Shown: piece by piece, positions 4,539 to 5,646 of the stretch
How the letters are laid out: each line of letters begins with the position of its first letter
How positions within the stretch are numbered: the first letter of the stretch is position 1
Assembly: GCA_964346135.1 (NCBI GenBank)
Contig: CAYFTS010000193.1
Span: 1 to 5,646 of the forward strand
Length of the DNA stretch: 5,646 nucleotides
Source of the DNA: B1-G15 sp964346135
GTDB taxonomy: Archaea > Thermoproteota > Bathyarchaeia > Bathyarchaeales > Bathyarchaeaceae
Direction: 5' to 3'
Program-made: the position numbers and the translations under genes
The notes under the pieces: generated by a model
What the model was told of the DNA's origin: nothing
Seen by the model: the letters and a program-made list of their open reading frames with translations, nothing else
Database searches by the model: none

Positions 4539-5432
4539 TCAACTTGTTATTAGCAATGTTCCAACAATAATAAGAATAATTGCCAATGCTTTTGTTGTTA
4601 CGGCTCCCTTTCCAATATCCTCTTTTAATATTCTGGGCACAAAAATACTGAGCAGAAGAGTGAAAATAAAAACAAAGAAGGGTTCCACAGAGGATATAGC
4701 AGCAACTAAAGAGACAAGTCCGATGGATATTGCAATGTAATAAAAAATTATAGCTATAAGACCCATGGAAGTGTTTAAAATCCTCCAGAAGAGAACAGTC
4801 CTACCTACTTTCTTAATGTCATTTAGAAAATTGCCTCTTATCTTCGGAAAACAAAACAACAAAAATCCTATAATCAGAGTTCCAATGAAATTCCAAAAGA
4901 GGTATGAGGGGTATTCCATGTGGCTCAAGACGTATTTTGTCAAAACCTCGTATCCTGCCCATACAATGCTTGATGCTAAAAGTAGTCCTAAGGCAGGGGA
5001 GGCTATAGAATTCCCTCCATTTACTTTTCGATAGGAAATAGATATCGCGCCAACGACCAAAAACACAATACCAAAGTACATTGGCAAACTCAGAGTTTCC
5101 TCTAGGAATACAGATGCTAACATAAGAACAAAGATTGGACTTGTATAGATAAGTGAAATCACTCGAGATGCTTCTTCTATCGCCATGGCTTTAAAATAAA
5201 GCATAAGACCGAGATAGGTGCCAAGACCACCTACGATACCCAGCGCAAACCAAGGAAAAGCAGAGGAAATTGTTGTGAATAAGAGTAACAGCAATATTGG
5301 CGCTTCTGTTATCATGTAAAGAAGTTGATAGGAGAAGGGATCTTGCATATGTTTCGTTAAAATGTATTTGTCTATCACAACACCAAGAGCCCAGAATATC
5401 GAAGATATGATCGAAAAGATAAACCAGTCCAT
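4539..5432 (-). CDS. EamA-family transporter of the drug/metabolite transporter superfamily
   Basis: This is a 297-residue inner-membrane protein, the usual length for EamA-type (DUF6) carriers, with about ten predicted helices in two homologous halves. Repeat 1 covers about residues 2-134; it includes FWALGVVIDKYIL (13-25) and the signature AIEEASRVISLIYTSPIFVL (84-103) followed by FLEE (109-112). Repeat 2 covers about 147-296 and includes ISIGLVSLVAAISSVEPFFV (235-254), the matching signature helix. Such carriers export amino acids, nucleobases or other small metabolites, generally by exchange or proton coupling; the substrate cannot be predicted. ATG 5432 is preceded by GTGGAGAT at good spacing (4 bases from GGAGA), so the start is well supported. 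The gene has its own TATA-like box and is divergent from the ferritin-like gene. No link to the neighbouring membrane genes is evident beyond location. Confidence 0.92.
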   Translation of the reverse strand: MDWFIFSIISSIFWALGVVIDKYILTKHMQDPFSYQLLYMITEAPILLLLLFTTISSAFPWFALGIVGGLGTYLGLMLYFKAMAIEEASRVISLIYTSPIFVLMLASVFLEETLSLPMYFGIVFLVVGAISISYRKVNGGNSIASPALGLLLASSIVWAGYEVLTKYVLSHMEYPSYLFWNFIGTLIIGFLLFCFPKIRGNFLNDIKKVGRTVLFWRILNTSMGLIAIIFYYIAISIGLVSLVAAISSVEPFFVFIFTLLLSIFVPRILKEDIGKGAVTTKALAIILIIVGTLLITS

Positions 5433-5472
5433 GAAATCTCCACTTTATTTGGAAGGCTCTGTATTCACTTTT

Positions 5473-5484
5473 CTAATATAAAAA
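5473..5484 (-). promoter_or_regulatory. TATA-like promoter box of the EamA transporter gene
   Basis: On the reverse strand TTTTTATATTAG lies about 47 bases before the ATG at 5432, leaving room for a leader of about 20 bases containing the SD. It is the only good TATA match on this strand in the divergent gap. Confidence 0.6.
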
Positions 5485-5506
5485 CACACCTCATGCACGC
5501 GCGATT

Positions 5507-5520
5507 CGAAAGTTTTTTAT
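5507..5520 (+). promoter_or_regulatory. BRE/TATA promoter of the ferritin-like gene
   Basis: CGAAAG (5507-5512), a good match to the archaeal TFB recognition element, directly precedes TTTTTTAT (5513-5520). The box centre is about 38 bases before the ATG at 5554, which puts the transcript start near 5540, next to the SD. Confidence 0.65.
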
Positions 5521-5541
5521 CCATGCCCACAAAATTACGTA

Positions 5542-5547
5542 GAGGTG
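5542..5547 (+). promoter_or_regulatory. Ribosome binding site of the ferritin-like gene
   Basis: GAGGTG lies 6 bases before ATG 5554, ideal spacing. It supports this start for the truncated gene at the right edge. Confidence 0.75.
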
Positions 5548-5553
5548 TTTCTC

Positions 5554-5646
5554 ATGGGAAAGAAAGGAAGAGAAATAGTGGAAGTCGACATCAAAGAATT
5601 ATTGAAAGATCTGAACAGTGCCTATGCTGACGAGTGGATAGCCTTT
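5554..5646 (+). CDS. Ferritin/Dps-like protein, N-terminal fragment (cut by window edge)
   Basis: Only 31 codons are visible: MGKKGREIVEVDIKELLKDL followed by NSAYADEWIAF. The segment LLKDLNSAYADEWIAF resembles the first helix of ferritin-like four-helix-bundle proteins, as in archaeal Dps-like ferritins. In those, an acidic residue in an A-x-E or A-D-E-W setting on helix 1 is an iron ligand; Glu at residue 27 would fill that role. If correct, the protein stores iron and uses peroxide or oxygen as oxidant, protecting an anaerobe from oxidative damage. The rest lies outside the window, so the remaining ligands cannot be checked, and rubrerythrin-like or other ferritin-fold proteins remain possible. 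The start is well supported by a strong SD and a clear BRE/TATA upstream. Confidence 0.65.
   Translation, partial: MGKKGREIVEVDIKELLKDLNSAYADEWIAF

Noticed and set aside
4765..5034. 89-codon plus-strand frame
   Set aside because: It is antisense to the EamA transporter, whose ten-helix pattern and signature motifs are clear.
1..5646. tRNA, rRNA, CRISPR array, insertion sequence or attachment site
   Set aside because: Reading both strands showed no cloverleaf pattern, no evenly spaced repeat array, no transposase-like reading frame and no flanking terminal repeats. The three promoter repeats are spaced by whole genes, not like a CRISPR.

Overview
The window looks archaeal. Several genes are preceded by AT-rich TATA-like boxes and purine-rich Shine-Dalgarno (SD) sites. 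The recognisable proteins also fit an archaeon: a tungsten-dependent aldehyde:ferredoxin oxidoreductase, a stand-alone RAM-domain protein and a short ferritin-like N-terminus. The mix, together with small membrane and zinc-ribbon proteins of unknown function, would fit an anaerobic member of the Thermoproteota such as a Bathyarchaeia-like lineage. That placement is inference from protein style and was not tested.

Layout. Positions 1-668 (minus) hold the N-terminal part of an AOR-family oxidoreductase that runs off the left edge. It is divergent from a tandem-domain universal stress protein (819-1703, plus). Two small minus-strand genes follow: a 94-residue protein that reads as two fused ribbon-helix-helix (RHH)-like units (1780-2064) and a 90-residue stand-alone RAM/Lrp-effector-like protein (2165-2437). 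Next come three plus-strand genes, more AT-rich than the left part in sampled lines, all predicted membrane proteins: a four-helix protein (2653-3084, probably starting upstream at about 2623), a protein with a large outside domain between two membrane helices (3172-3882), and a zinc ribbon/two-helix/double zinc ribbon protein (3915-4469). They are followed by a convergent EamA/DMT-family transporter (4539-5432, minus). The first 31 codons of a ferritin/Dps-like protein (5554 to the right edge, plus) are divergent from the transporter.

How the parts may work together. The clearest unexplained structure is a 22-bp TATA-containing element repeated almost unchanged upstream of each of the three central membrane-protein genes (2565-2586, 3129-3150, 3864-3885). 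It suggests that the three are separately transcribed but co-regulated. The third copy lies inside the 3' end of the preceding gene and encodes its last residues. The first gene of the trio has a near-ideal SD but no canonical start codon at the right distance: a TTA sits where TTG, GTG or ATG would be expected. The RHH-like and RAM-like genes next door are a plausible pair of small regulators, and a GC-rich inverted repeat lies just upstream of the RHH-like gene. No tRNA, rRNA, CRISPR array or insertion sequence was seen. No gene-free stretch exceeds 300 bases; the longest is about 215 bases (2438-2652) and is described in the entries.
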